The notes under the pieces were generated by a model. That model worked only from the letters and a program-made list of their open reading frames with translations, ran no database searches and was not told the DNA's origin. From NCBI RefSeq assembly GCF_010015445.1, contig NC_053118.1:20139437-20203436 (forward strand): a stretch of DNA of 64,000 nt, given 5' to 3'. The stretch comes from Perca fluviatilis (lineage: Eukaryota; Chordata; Actinopteri; Perciformes; Percidae). Both the position numbers and the translations under genes were made by a program. This document shows, piece after piece, positions 12,516-24,700 of this stretch; position 1 is the stretch's first letter; each line of letters begins with the position of its first letter.

Positions 12516-14944
12516 TGCTCCAGGATTTTTGCTGTACAAACCAGGAACAGATGTCTGCCGGGGCCGTGCTGAAAGACCCCGCTGTTCTGGATGCCAGCCA
12601 CATGCTTTTCATTCAGAGATGAAGGCTCACAGCTCGCCTTCTTGTGAAGCCAATTTCCAAAAAAAAGAAGGGGTGGAAAAAAACAAACTCTCCAAATGCC
12701 TTCAAGTCCCTTCAAAAGCAGTACATATATGAGCACACCTTTTTGTCTCCTCTCCGCCATGTATTGCTCCCTGGTAGTGCCGCATCAGGGACAGGCTTTT
12801 TTTGTCGTTTGTCAGGAAAAGTCATGAGATGTTGCTGACAGGAATATTTCTTGAGAGAAGCTCGAAGACTTCAGGAGCTACACCATACTGTATATCCAGT
12901 GCACACAACTCAAAACTAAAAAAGGACTGACCTCAGTTTTAAACTTGTGGCTGTGTACTGAAAAATAAAAGTCATTCAGAGCCACAGCCTTAAGATTACA
13001 CAGATATACCAGCCTCAGCTCCAAATCAAATACTGCTAACTCAAAATGAACATGGTGACTAGAAGATATACCCAAATGCCCAAAACATCCATTTTGAGCA
13101 AGATCGCCAAATGAGGATTTTTATATAAGGGGAAAGTCTTATTCACAGATTCCAAATGAATGTTAAAAAAACATTAGCTTACAATTAGTTGAGTGAGCTG
13201 CTTGGGAACTCTGCACTTAAACTAAATTTATTATTGAGGGGTGAGTGCTATGTAACTCTCAGCAAGTCAAAATAAATTTGCGTCTCAGAGCTTTTGGCAC
13301 ATCATTACATCCAACTGAATCCCTAACCTTTTTAACTTCAAGTGTGATATTATTAACCTTTCAAAGTGGAATAATAAAGCTCTTTGTTGTGGAATTTAAA
13401 ATGTAGACACACTCCCTCTTCACAGGCCAAGTCTGTGGGAAGTTTTGAGACAAAAGATGGTGCTGAAAGGCTGAATTAGCCTGTCATTATTTTGGCATCC
13501 AAGCATGTCTGTTTGAAGCTCCAAAATGAAGCACTGTGGTTGTGTGTGAGGGTCTACACTGTTGATGTGTTGATGTTTCCAGAGGTGAAACAGTGAACCT
13601 TCACAGAGCTCTTCCACAAATGAACGCAGGTTTGGGTAAATACAGGGTTAGGAGTTTTCTGCAATTTTACATATTCAATAACCACAGACTAGGCAAATTT
13701 TTTTGAGGGTGGGGTGGGCGATTATACCTTTGATCTGTAATATTTCTACATCACACCAGGTGCTTGAACAGGTAAGACTTGTCTTGAGCACCTGCAAAGA
13801 AGTGTCAAAATCTTGATGACTGTAGCCAGGATGAGCCAAGTCATCCTGCTGAATCAAGCTCTCTTTGTCCACTAATACCACTCTTTAAAGAGCCTATAGG
13901 GTTACACACTGAGGGCAACCTGCCAGCTGCAATGTTGAATCATGGTTTGCAGCAATATCAATATTTAAACAGGTTTTTGCATCCTTTGATCTTTTGTTAT
14001 TACAAAGCATTCACATGTTATTGCAAAGCATTCACAATGTGTTGAATAGAAATGACTGCTTTGCTGAGGAGATTCACAGGTTTACACAAACTGATGTTGG
14101 GCACAGGCTATGTTAGCGCTTGTTTTTTTTTTCTTCTTCCTGGTTTTGCTCCATCCCTCAGCCCATCCCCCAGGACAGGGCAGGGGGATAGAGGGGTGAG
14201 GGTTCGGAGGCTCCACTGATATCAGAGCCCTTTTATAACTCCCAGCTCTGCGCTTTGAAGTCGCAGCCAGACAGCTCAGGAATCCTACTCCCCCATTTGA
14301 CAATGAGGAGGGGGGATGGTCAGCGCTAAACAGCGTGTTTGGCCAATCTTCTGTAAAAAATCATAAGTCATTTTAACTGTCCCTGCCGCTTATCAACCAG
14401 GACTAAGTGGTGAAACTACTATCTGGTGAGAGCTATATGGTAAATTACTCAGGAGGAGAAAATGTGGCTGAAATGCATCTAAAAACTTCTTTTTTTCCCT
14501 TTAAAAATGACATAATTATTGCTATTTTCTATTTGACTTGGACTTGTTTAATCATGGTCGAAACCGCAGACATGTAACAACCTGTAATCCAATAATTATA
14601 TCTGGAAATGTGACAATGTAATCCGATCCTGGTGAAAAATTAATTAAAGACGTGGGATCAAAAGAGGAAATGGTGTCACCGTCTTACAGTGGAGATAAAT
14701 TCTATCTGTGTTGAAAGTCAGTCTTTTAGATGAGAAACTATACAGCATAAAAACATCCCTGGGGACATCATCCATCTTAATATTAATGTAGACATATACG
14801 CTCATTTCAAACAGCATGAATAGAGCTGTCACTTTATACGAGCAGACAGTCACATATTGCGTCTGCGATACAATAGTAGGCATATATGCAACCTATCCTC
14901 ATAGTATCAATTTAATTCATGATACTGGATTTGGCATTTGATCC

Positions 14945-15190
14945 TTTGCATCAGAGCTGCAGCTAACCACATTTTTCATTGTCAGTTAAGCGGCAAATTA
15001 TTTTCACATTAATCAATTATCGTCCAAAGTGACGTCTTCAAATTGCTTATTTTGTCCAAAACTCAAAGTCACATTGGGCAAAGAAAAGCATTACATCCTC
15101 ACGATTGAAAAGCTGGAACTACAGAATGTTTAAGCAACTATGTATCAGTTAATTAGCAAAGTATTTGTCGATTAGTTTTCTGTCAGTGTA
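14945..15190. mobile_element. Probable MITE copy (shared with 58200-58510 and 59845-60140)
   Basis: It contains AGAGCTGCAGCTAACCA followed by an ATTAATCAATTATCG-type segment and an 'AAATTGCTTATTTTGTCC' segment. Related blocks, in either orientation, occur near 58200-58510 (ending with GTGCAGCTCTA) and 59845-60140. I recognise this as a high-copy teleost short element, but the ends are not crisp here. Confidence 0.4.
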
Positions 15191-15820
15191 GCCTACTATT
15201 GTAATTAATTAACTTACCATTTCAGCTCATACTTTGCATCATGCTTTGGGTTCTGTTACACCCAGCACATTATTACCGCTTCCGAAGCATCTGCTTAAAA
15301 CTTTGATAAAAAAGTGATGTAGAAATATTACTTCAGTTAACAGTAGGCTAATATGTTACACTTCTCCAATACAAAAATCAATACCATATAAGACTTTCTT
15401 TCCATTTCTTTTGACTGGCGATTTCTCACATTCATAAAGAAATAAAAAAGAATCCATGTAGTAGAATATGCAGCCTGGATGATATGGCAAAAAGAGTGCT
15501 ACAGGAGCAAATGGAAATGCAAGTAAAATGTAATTATTGTTATTTTCTGCCTCAAAAAAAGGCTTACTTGCTATTTACTTTAATATTTTACCATCAATAC
15601 TATATAATATCAGGACTAGTATCTGTTATAACAGATGTGACTGTATTTTCGTTTGTCCACCTCCTCTCAACCAATCCTAAACTTCTCTCAAAGAGAGCAG
15701 GAAAAGTAAGAGGCTGGTTAGCTAAATGCTGATAGTTATCCACATGGGCGGCAGGTAATGTAGGCTCAAATATTCCATCCTACAAATGCGGACAGACGGC
15801 TATAAATGTTACTGTATTGT

Positions 15821-15920
15821 GACAATCTGTGGGATAATTCCCACATTACTCAAACGCATTGAATGCACCCTCACTGCCCAGAAGACATCAATCCCCACCC
15901 AAGTCGGTCATGGTTACACT
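15821..15920 (+). repeat. Diverged copy of the 19382-19480 sequence
   Basis: About 100 bp beginning GACAATCTG and ending GGTCATGGTTACAC match 19382-19480 at most positions. The copy here is interrupted right after GGTTACAC by the DNA element that follows, while the copy at 19471-19480 is uninterrupted. Confidence 0.75.
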
Positions 15921-15997
15921 ATATCCTTACGTCTATATCCTTCGCGTTCCACTTCCGGGATTGCTTCGGTGCCGCAGGAAATTCCGAAGGATGCATG

Positions 15998-17731
15998 TCC
16001 ATCCATCCATCCATCCATCTTCGTCCGCTTATCCGGTGTCGGGTCGCGGGGGGAGCAGCTCCAGCAGGGGACCCCAAACTTCCCTTTCCCGAGCAACATT
16101 AACCAGCTCCGACTGGGGGATCCCGAGGCGTTCCCAGGCCAGGTTGGAGATATAATCCCTCCACCTAGTCCTGGGTCTTCCCCGAGGCCTCCTCCCAGCT
16201 GGACGTGCCTGGAACACCTCCCTAGGGAGGCGCCCAGGGGGCATCCTCACCAGATGCCCGAACCACCTCAACTGGCTCCTTTCGACGCAAAGGAGCAGTG
16301 GCTCTACTCCGAGCTCCTCACGGATGACTGAGCTTCTCACCCTATCTCTAAGGGAGACGCCAGCCACCCTCCTGAGGAAACCCATTTCGGCCGCTTGCAC
16401 CCTGGATCTCGTTCTTTCGGTCATGACCCAGCCTTCATGACCATAGGTGAGGGTAGGAACGAAAACTGACCGGTAGATCGAGAGCTTTGCCTTCTGGCTC
16501 AGCTCTCTTTTCGTCACAACGGTGCGATAGATGGAATGTAATACCGCACCCGCTGCGCCGATTCTCCGACCAATCTCCCGCTCCATTGTCCCCTCACTCG
16601 CGAACAAAACCCCAAGGTACTTGAACTCCTTCACTTGGGGTAAGGACTCATTCCCTACCTGGAGAAGGCATTCCATCGGTTTCCTGCTGAGAACCATGGC
16701 CTCCGATTTAGAGGTGCTGATCCTCATCCCAACCGCTTCACACTCGGCTGCGAACCGATCCAGTGAGTGCTGAAGGTCGCAGGCCGATGATGCCATCAGG
16801 ACCACATCATCTGCAAAAAGCAGCGATGAGATCCCCAGCCCACCGAACCGCAACCCCTCCCCACCCCGACTACGCCTCGATATCCTGTCCATAAATATTA
16901 CAAACAGGATTGGTGACAAAGCCGCAGCCCTGGCGGAGGCCAACCCTCACCTGAAACGAGTCCGACTTACTGCCGAAGCCGGACACGCTCTCACTTTGGT
17001 CGTAGAGAGATTGGATGGCCCTGAGTAGAGGCCCCCTCACCCCATACTCCCGCAGCACCTCCCACAGTATCTCCCGGGGGACCCGGTCATACGCCTTCTC
17101 CAAATCCACAAAACACATGTAGACCGGTTGGAGCCTCCCCGGGCCCCCTCCAGGATCCTTGCTAGAGTGAAGAGCTGGTCCGTTGTTCCACGACCAGGGA
17201 CGGAATCCGCATTGTTCCTCCTCAACCTGAGGTTCCGACTATCGGCCGAACTTCCTTCTTTCCAGCACCTTGGAGTAGACTATTTACCAGGGAGGCTGAG
17301 AAGTGTGATACCCCTGTAATTGGCACACACCCTCTGGTCCCCCTTTTTAAAAAGGGGAACCACCACCCCAGTCTGCCACTCCTTTGGCACTGTTCCAGAC
17401 TTCCACGCAATGTTGAAGAGACGTGTCAACCAGGACAGCCCCTCCACACCCAGAGCCTTGAGCATTTCTGGACGGATCTCATCAATCCCCGGGGCTTTGC
17501 CACTGTGGAGTTGTTTGACTACATCAGTGACTTCCGCCCGGGAAATCGACGACAATCCCCCGTCATCCTCCAGCTCTGCCTCTAACATAGAGGGCGTATT
17601 AGTCGGATTCAGGAGTTCCTCAAAATGCTCCTTCCACCGCCCTATTACCTCCTCAGTTGAGGTCAACAGTGTCCCATCCTTACTGTACACAGCTTGGATG
17701 GTTCCCCGCTTCCCCCTCCTGAGGTGGCGAA
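15998..17731 (-). mobile_element. Rex3 (RTE clade) retrotransposon, 5'-truncated
   Basis: The element is a 1.73 kb 3' portion of a non-LTR retrotransposon on the minus strand. It is flanked by a perfect 13-bp direct repeat CGAAGGATGCATG (15985-15997 and 17732-17744). Its 3' tail is a short GGAT tandem run (about 15998-16019), typical of Rex3/RTE. The reverse-transcriptase motif region includes an FADDVVLM box, and the sequences matching the classic Rex3 PCR primer sites are present (about 16908-16930 and 17360-17382). The endonuclease half is missing. The intact duplication argues for a fairly recent insertion. Confidence 0.9.
16029..17690 (-). pseudogene. Broken Rex3 reverse transcriptase ORF
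   Basis: The coding remnant is spread over several frames: 17690-17280 (N-terminal thumb/finger part, with GKAPGIDEIRPEML and GVVVPLFKKG), about 17225-17160, 17118-16920 (FVDLEKAYDRVPRE, VGLRQGC) and 16943-16029 (SPILFVIFMD, LLFADDVVLM, then a C-terminal RRPRGRPRTRWRDYI segment). At least three small indels break the frame, one just after the LRQGC motif near 16925. The motifs are those of an RTE-type reverse transcriptase. It has no endonuclease domain and cannot make a functional protein. It is a pseudogene inside the nkd2 intron. Confidence 0.85.
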
Positions 17732-18770
17732 CGAAGGATGCATGTATTTTTCCGTTTCCTTACGCTTTCTTTGTGTTGGAATTTTAAATTTGGTGGATTT
17801 ATGAGGACTATTTTTGACTGCTCCTCAGATCTCTGCTGGGTAAATTGAGACAGCTAGCTAGACTATCTGTCCAATCTGAATTTTCTCTTGCAAGACTATT
17901 TTGCAGCGGCTCTGTGCGGAGTTTGACACCGCCCATGACGATTCTAATTGGTTTAAAGAAATGCCATTAAACCATAGCACGTTTTCCTCCCATCACCGAG
18001 TAGCCATACCATCTTTCTGTGAGCTTTGGAGGAGGGTCTGGCAAAGCGAGACTATGGTTACACCAATACATGTAGATAAACCTGAACACTAAATCAATCC
18101 CACAACACTTAAACCCAGGTAACATAAATGCACACCCAAAACATTAACAGAACAGCATTAAAACATTCTTCGAGTAACCGTTCAGAACAGTCCCATGAGC
18201 CTTTGCAGTGCTTCAGCGCAGAGCACAACTGCCTGTTGGCCATTACAGTATTGTTAAGTAAGTTAAAGAATACAAACCCCCCGTGTATTCCCTGTATTAC
18301 CTTACTGCTTTTGGCGCTATGACTACCTTCTCCACTTTTAGCATTTATTTACATCTTTTGAATGTGTCTCTGAAGCACTGTGGCCGCTCCATGGATGTAT
18401 TAAGAGAACTCTCTGTGTTCGTCTGTTTGATTTGGTTTTCATGGTAATCAAAGGCAGTGTCGGGAAAAGTGAAATGGGTGCTTCGGGAGTGGACTAAAAA
18501 AATAATCAGGCTACATAAAATATATTGATGACAATGTCGTAAATTATATTTTTCAACACTGAACCTGCTACACGTTGAGAGTGACATGACAGAAAAAGTC
18601 AAGTCAAAAAGTCAGCAGAATAAATAATTGATGCCAAAAAGAAGCAGCGCATATTGCTACATTAAGGCAAGACTTGGTTAGTTTTTTAAATGAATGTAAT
18701 GTATTGATATGGCACGTGTGGAAAATATAATTAATATTGTAATCTATTTTATTGTGTAACCTCTCAGTGT

Positions 18771-18976
18771 AATATTCATAGGTCGTAGAGCTTTTGCTTG
18801 TGAAGAGTAAAGCAGAAAATGTTGAATTCTGACATGTGTTTCCATTGACTGTGTAACGTTATTCGATCAGGCTATAAAAGAGAAGAGGTGTAGTGCCGTC
18901 TCGGTTCAGAAATTGAAATCCTTGTTTTTTTCAGATTGCCATTAATCCAGTGATCTCTAAACAGCTGGCGGATCAA
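18771..18976 (+). repeat. Direct repeat copy A (206 bp, TATA-containing)
   Basis: This copy runs from AATATTCATAGGTCGTAGAG to AACAGCTGGCGGATCAA and is about 90% identical by eye to 19492-19696. It holds GGCTATAAAAGAGAAGAGG followed by GTGTAGTGCCGTCTCGGTTC, resembling a promoter. The two copies start 721 bp apart. Confidence 0.8.
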
Positions 18977-19381
18977 TTTCTTTATTAATTTGGGAGATTG
19001 ATAAGGTCTTGGTCCCTATAACAGAATGTATGGTCTTATTTTTGAATATAAAGTCAAACAACAAGGAATGAGATAAAATTGTTGTGTCTTTTGGGCAAAT
19101 ATCAGATTCACAAGGCCAGATTTCTTCAGTTTCTTCCCAGCACATATAGTTGTATGGTGAACTTCAGACATTCTTTGACTCTGTATGTAAAAAAAAAGCT
19201 TTAAAGACTTCTCATCTCATGAGGAGCACTGTAGAAGACATTGCCACATGATTTAAGTTGGTTAATTACTTTTATGAATTGAAAATGTAAGCTGTATTTT
19301 TATGTGCACATTGGAAAAAATACTCCCTGTACATTGTGTTTTTTTGTATTGTAAAAACACCATGTTAATTAAGTGACAAGT

Positions 19382-19480
19382 GACAATCTGCAAGAATCCC
19401 CACATTACTAAAAGACAATGAATGTACCCTCACTGCCCATAAACCATCAATCCCAACCCAAGTCTCGGTCATGGTTACAC
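19382..19480 (+). repeat. Diverged copy of the 15821-15920 sequence (empty site)
   Basis: About 100 bp similar to 15821-15920, ending GGTCATGGTTACAC and continuing straight into CAATA. It represents the state of that sequence without the DNA transposon. It directly precedes direct repeat copy B. Confidence 0.75.
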
Positions 19481-19491
19481 CAATATTCTGA

Positions 19492-19696
19492 AATTTTCAT
19501 AGGTCGTAGAGCTTTTTATTGTGAAGGGTAACGCAGAAGTGTTGAATTCTGACATGTGTTGCCATTGACTGTGTAACGTTATTGATTAGGCTATAAAAGA
19601 GAAGAGGTGTAGTGCCGTCTCGGTTCAGAAGTTGAAATCCTTGTTTTTGTTCAGATGGCCATTAATCCAGCCATCTCTAAACAGCTGGCGGATCAA
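19492..19696 (+). repeat. Direct repeat copy B (205 bp, TATA-containing)
   Basis: Second copy of the 18771-18976 unit, same orientation. It keeps GGCTATAAAAGAGAAGAGG and the downstream GTGCCGTCTCGGTTC segment, with a few substitutions and one-base indels. The pair could be remnants of LTRs of a degraded retroelement or a local duplication. No gag, pol or primer-binding site was recognised between them. Confidence 0.8.
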
Positions 19697-20341
19697 AATA
19701 TAAGGTCGGATCAAAATAAAAGGTCGTCATGCAACGTTACGGATCATATCCTAGTTAGCGGCAACGAGCGCGTCCTTACCACGGATCATGCGTAGGCCTA
19801 TGCGGCTTAGCCTACCCAAACCTCCACCTCACCAACTGCATATAGTTCTCCAGTTCTGGTCTGTGAACAAGCCTCTAATGTAACCAGCTAATGACACAAA
19901 ATAAATCAGGGGCCTGACTTTGATAGAAGCGAGGGAGGGATCCACCTACTAATAAGTGCCAAGTTTATGCCTTTGGTGGTTTTCATTGAGGGGAGTGTGA
20001 ACTCAGACTCCTCTGAAGCAGAGTAAAGTTCTTTAATTTGCCATGAGTGGGCGGTTTATAGCCGTGATATAATCCATAACTCTTTCACTCTTACAACCAC
20101 CCACCTCACAGATTGTCAGTACCCCTTTTCTGTCTGAGACCTCGGTAGGCTACTCTCATACCCCTCAAAAAGACACGCTAATTGAAGTGATGTAATGTTA
20201 TGCCACAGAGGGCTGCCCACTGGGAGCCGCACTAGAATGGGAGGCATTGAGGAAAAAGACACAGCCCTGAGTCATGATGCCAGCAGCCACAAGAGCAAAC
20301 GTTATATCTCTCAGTCTGAGAAATGACTACCTTTCCACCCA

Positions 20342-20466
<125 letters not shown>

Positions 20467-20738
20467 GCTTTGCCAAGCAGCTTCACACACGGGGCTCATG
20501 GCTGTCATAACCCATCCAGTGATGCTGGCAGGGGAATAACCGCTGCAGTGTTGTGCCGGAGCCAGACATGACAGAAAGAACAACAACAACCTACAACTTG
20601 CATGTCTTCACACATGCCTTATAAATACAGTTTCCCTTCCCCTCAAGTCAAGATGTTCTCAGTTCACCTTTCAAGAAGAGGGAATGTAACAACTTTGAAG
20701 TGCTTGACAGACTCATCCCAAAAGAAAACAAAACAAAA

Positions 20739-20792
20739 CACACACGCGCGCGCGGACACACACACACACACACACACACGCACGCACGCACA
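20739..20792 (+). repeat. Compound (CA)n/(CG)n microsatellite
   Basis: CACACGCGCGCGCGGACAC passes into CA units and then GCAC units. Alternating purine-pyrimidine sequence of this kind can adopt Z-DNA. Confidence 0.9.
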
Positions 20793-21166
20793 CTTTTGGA
20801 ACCACTATTCCAATAGCCTAATGCATTTTGTTCATGTAAAACTGAACATGAATGTTACACATGCAGCGTAACAAAAGTGAATGCCATGGTTATTTCTAAG
20901 AGTAACTGTCAACATTTTACCACTCAGACAGAACAGGATGAAAGAATCCTCTTTGCCAAAATTAATTTAGAGAGCTTCTTTGATTTCTATTGGATACTAA
21001 TTCTAATTTTTGTAATACTCTTGTAAATGCTGTAATATCAACACTTGTTTCCACACAGTCTTACTATACATTACAGGAAAAAAACTTAATAGCCGTCTTT
21101 TCAATTATCCTAATTTAATGTGAATCACTAAGAAGAAAAGAAAATAGAGCCAAAATTGCCTGATAC

Positions 21167-21551
21167 CTGCATGTTCTTCAGCTTGTGATCCGTCGCGCTG
21201 TACCTCTCACATTCCTCCATCCCTCTCCGGAGGAAGGCGTTCACAACAAAACTGTCTCCTGAGACATGGAGAAAATACACCGATCAGCTGATATACATCT
21301 CAAGCTCAACCTATAGCCTATATCAGATTTTCATAATTCATAAAGCTTCATTATACAAAATAATCTATCTTTATTCTCACCTTCAGGGTTTTCTCTGCGC
21401 TTACACGCTTCAGATCATCAGAAACAGGGATGCAAAACAGACAATTGTTACTTTTTGTAAGACTTTAATCGAAATAGGCCTACCTAAAAATGTGTCAATC
21501 AGTGCCAATGTGTCAATACTTCTTACCATGTTTTGACTGAAGTTTCCCCAT
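21167..21551 (-). CDS. nkd2: Naked cuticle homolog 2, first three coding exons (partial)
   Basis: Coding exons on the minus strand are 21551-21527 (start, MGKLQSKH), 21407-21381 (27-bp exon, CKRRENPE) and 21258-21167 (GDSFVVNAFLRRG...HKLKNMQ). Phases join exactly to give 48 residues ending in phase 0. All four splice junctions between them and the last donor are GT-AG. The family is recognised by the MGKLQSKH start and the K/RRESPEGDSF-like motif of vertebrate NKD2. NKD proteins bind Dishevelled through a later EF-hand region and restrain canonical Wnt signalling. Gly2 is the N-myristoylation site known for NKD2, directing it to membranes. The EF-hand and His-rich exons are not in the window. 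trip13 lies upstream in the same orientation, as in human. No TATA box was recognised upstream of 21551. Confidence 0.88.
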
Positions 21552-21692
21552 TCTTAAGTCACTCTTCCCTGGATCAATAAAGGTACTCCGATGTCTGCTT
21601 CAACATGGTCACATTGTGTTTGTTCTGCAAGAAGAAAACTCCAACTTCATCCAAAGGCAGGTAATTAAGTCGCGTGATCATTAAAGCATCAG

Positions 21693-21769
<77 letters not shown>
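21693..21769 (+). repeat. (TG)n microsatellite upstream of nkd2
   Basis: About 38 pure TG units roughly 145 bp upstream of the nkd2 start codon. It would lie in the 5' UTR or proximal promoter of nkd2, where length changes could matter. Confidence 0.95.
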
Positions 21770-21770
<1 letters not shown>

Positions 21771-24700
21771 AAATAAGATCAATCTGTAAAAATGATCAGT
21801 GGAGGAGAGAGGGCAACACTCGCTGTCTGTCTCTAGACTTCCCTTCAGTCCAACTGAATGTAGAAAGCGCTTTGAACACAGCAGCGATTCCGGAGTGTCA
21901 AGATAGACAGAGCATGTACGGTACTTCCGGTTAGTGCTTTTACCAAACAAAATATCAATATTGATAAAAATGTTGCAACCAGTGTTTCAAGTATACACAT
22001 TAAGAAAATGTTGGGAGAAATGTGTACAAAATGTATGGAATAAAAACAAAGTGGGTCCAAATGAAATAGCTTGACTCAATCAGACATGGATGTTAGATCA
22101 ACATCCATTTCATTCTAAATCTGCTTAAGGATTTCTACATTAATTTCTTCATTTCGTGAGTGTTGCATTAATCATTCAGTGCCAATTAATTGTTTTTTAA
22201 TAATTGATTACTCACTCGGTCTTAAAAGAGTCTCTGAAATGATAACAAATAACGAACAAAGTCTTAAAACAGTTTATGGCATTTTAGAGGGGAAAAGAAT
22301 GGAGTACACTCAGTGATTTTCAACATTTATTAGTGCTTGTGTAAAAGTGTTTGTTTTCTCTTAAATCATACTGCAAACATAATAATATAATATTAAAGGA
22401 TTAAAAATCAGTAGATGTGCTCCAGACTTTTCCCCTCTAAAGTTTATTGTCCCTGACCTGAGGGGCGCCAAATTCAGCTGCACATTACTGGAATATGTGT
22501 GGGAAAACTGTCTGAAAAACAGTACAAACAACAACAACAACGTTTTCAGTTTACACCAAGACCTAGCAAATTCTCACACTTTATGAGCTATAACAGCATG
22601 CTGGTTACCCAATTATGTTTTGATTTCTAGTTGAAATACAAATATAGGCCTACCACTATTTTGAAAAGCACTTTCATTGATTTCCGGTCATAGTTTTTGT
22701 TTAAATTGACGCAACGAACGCTGGTTTGGCTGCTCATGTGTCGTTGAATGTGAAACCGCGTCCTCTGTTGGTGTGATTTTCCGAACAGCTCATGGATTTC
22801 AAAGTAGATTTATATTTATGACGAGGACACTTTCATTATTTTGATAATTTCGTTATTTTACTAGGCCTATTTGTATCAGGAGTTTATCTCAATCAAACTA
22901 GGTAGGCTAAATGTGTAGGCCTACTAGGCTACTAAAGTTATTAGATTAAAAAAAGTTCATTAGATCTGTTTCATATAATTTATGCTGGACTTTTTCCAAC
23001 CCAAATGAGATTTTGGTTTGTAAAAAAGAACGGAGGTGTCCCCATCTTTTCTGGTGTGTAGAGATAAACGCACAAGGTGCAATAACATTATTATTTAGTA
23101 AATGATTATTCTACTAGTCTGTGTGCTAATCACACACTGATAAGATGCCCCACTATATTTTCCATTATTTGTTTTAGGAGTGTGCACAACAGATGCTAAA
23201 GTTAAACTATTGTTTATAAAAGAAAACCAGGAGAACATGCTGTACTAACCACCAGACATCAAAAGCTATTCAGCAATTTTATAGTTTGCTTCTTTTGGCA
23301 GGGCGTTAAACCAGGGCCCCAGCCGCAGGACACACGCCAAGAGTTATGAATATTCATATACTAAGGCAACCTTTAGCTCAGTATGAAAACATGAATGTTA
23401 TGTTAGTGTTTTGTAAATATTCCACTCTTGTGCAGATTATATTCATAATGAGGAGAGACGTTGCTTTGATCTTTGCATGTCATCAAATCCTAAACTGTTA
23501 TAAGCTTGGTGTCAGTCGATCAGTCACAGCTGTATAAGAAATTACAGCCCATGTACTAACCCTTTTCCTTTTTTACCTAAACAAATCAGCTCTGCCTGGA
23601 GGAACATAAGACACATTCTCTGTTCTGCTGGAAGAACATCCTATTTTTTGTCAAAATGGTACTATATCATAGTGTCCCAGTTTCACCTTGATGAATGTGG
23701 AGTGCAGCTATTTCCTCCTGTCAATTTGTCTGCCATTTGAGGTCTCAAACACAAGACTCTCAGATCACTGTCTGTGGCTGACAGGATGAGCAGACATTTG
23801 CAAAGCTCACTGATGGCAGCTTTCTTTGATCTACTTGCTGTGCCTAATTATCACCATTTCTTTATGCACCCTGGCTCCCAGGATTCTGCCTCTTTACAAG
23901 GTATCTCTCCCTCATCCTTTTTCTCTCTCTAACATCCCACTTCAATGGATGACATACATAAGGGATGCAAAACAAAAATCTCAAGCAGAAACAACAACTG
24001 TTCATTCAATTTCTGACAGGATACTTTAGACTGGGAACAGCAAGACAGAGTTGAGGCTGCCTTTAAAGAGCAATGCTCACTTGGATAAACGTCCTGGTTT
24101 ATCATCAAAGGCTGTCATGCAGATGAAGAATTGAGAAGCCCGGAAACAGCTTGCTCTTATTACGCATTTGCACAAAGGATGTGGATCATTATACTGGAAA
24201 AGTGCAAGGATTTTCTAAACTAGCGCCAATCAATGCACTTCAAAATCATTTTAAAGATCATGTGATGTTAAACTCAGAGAAATGAGTGATCGTTTCCATT
24301 GTTTGGTGTGCAGCTCTGTTCAGTTTCTTCTTAACATGCCTATAAGTATGTGTGTAAGTTAATTCCCTCCCTATGTGAATCACCATTGGCACATGCAGCG
24401 ATATTCCATTGCTTTCAGCCATGTACCTGAACAACGGTTGAGAGGATAAACATCAGACTTGTTTTGTTTGGAGTTTTCTGACATTTTCAAACTGCTTGAA
24501 ACAGTGATAAAACTCTGTAACAATAAGGCTTTTGACTTTTCTTCCGAACTGCGTCTTGATGGCCTTTTAACAGCTGCCTGGCTTTGGAGTAACTACAGTC
24601 AAAAGAAAAAAGGCCTCCAGACAGAGCAATTATGGTTTTATTTACCATGCCTGTTTCTACAGCTCCCCCTTTCTCTATCTTCCCTTTTTACTTTGTGATC

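Larger units (their letters stand above)
15920..18053. mobile_element. hAT-like DNA element, split by a Rex3 insertion
   Basis: ATGGTTACAC is present directly before (15910-15919) and directly after (18054-18063) this segment, as expected of a target duplication; 8 bp of it would fit hAT. An uninterrupted related site (ATGGTTACACCAATA) exists at 19471-19485. The outer parts, 15920-15997 and 17745-18053, read as one continuous non-coding element once Rex3 is removed. The right end reads AGTCTCGCTTTGCCAGACCC in reverse complement. No transposase remains. hAT assignment is inference from target length and remembered teleost repeats. Confidence 0.65.

Noticed and set aside
12318..12760. Overlapping open frames on both strands
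   Set aside because: They follow a pyrimidine-rich tract where stop codons are rare; no splice sites or protein motifs support them.
15786..16331. 181-codon plus-strand frame
   Set aside because: It is the antisense shadow of the Rex3 3' end and its flank.
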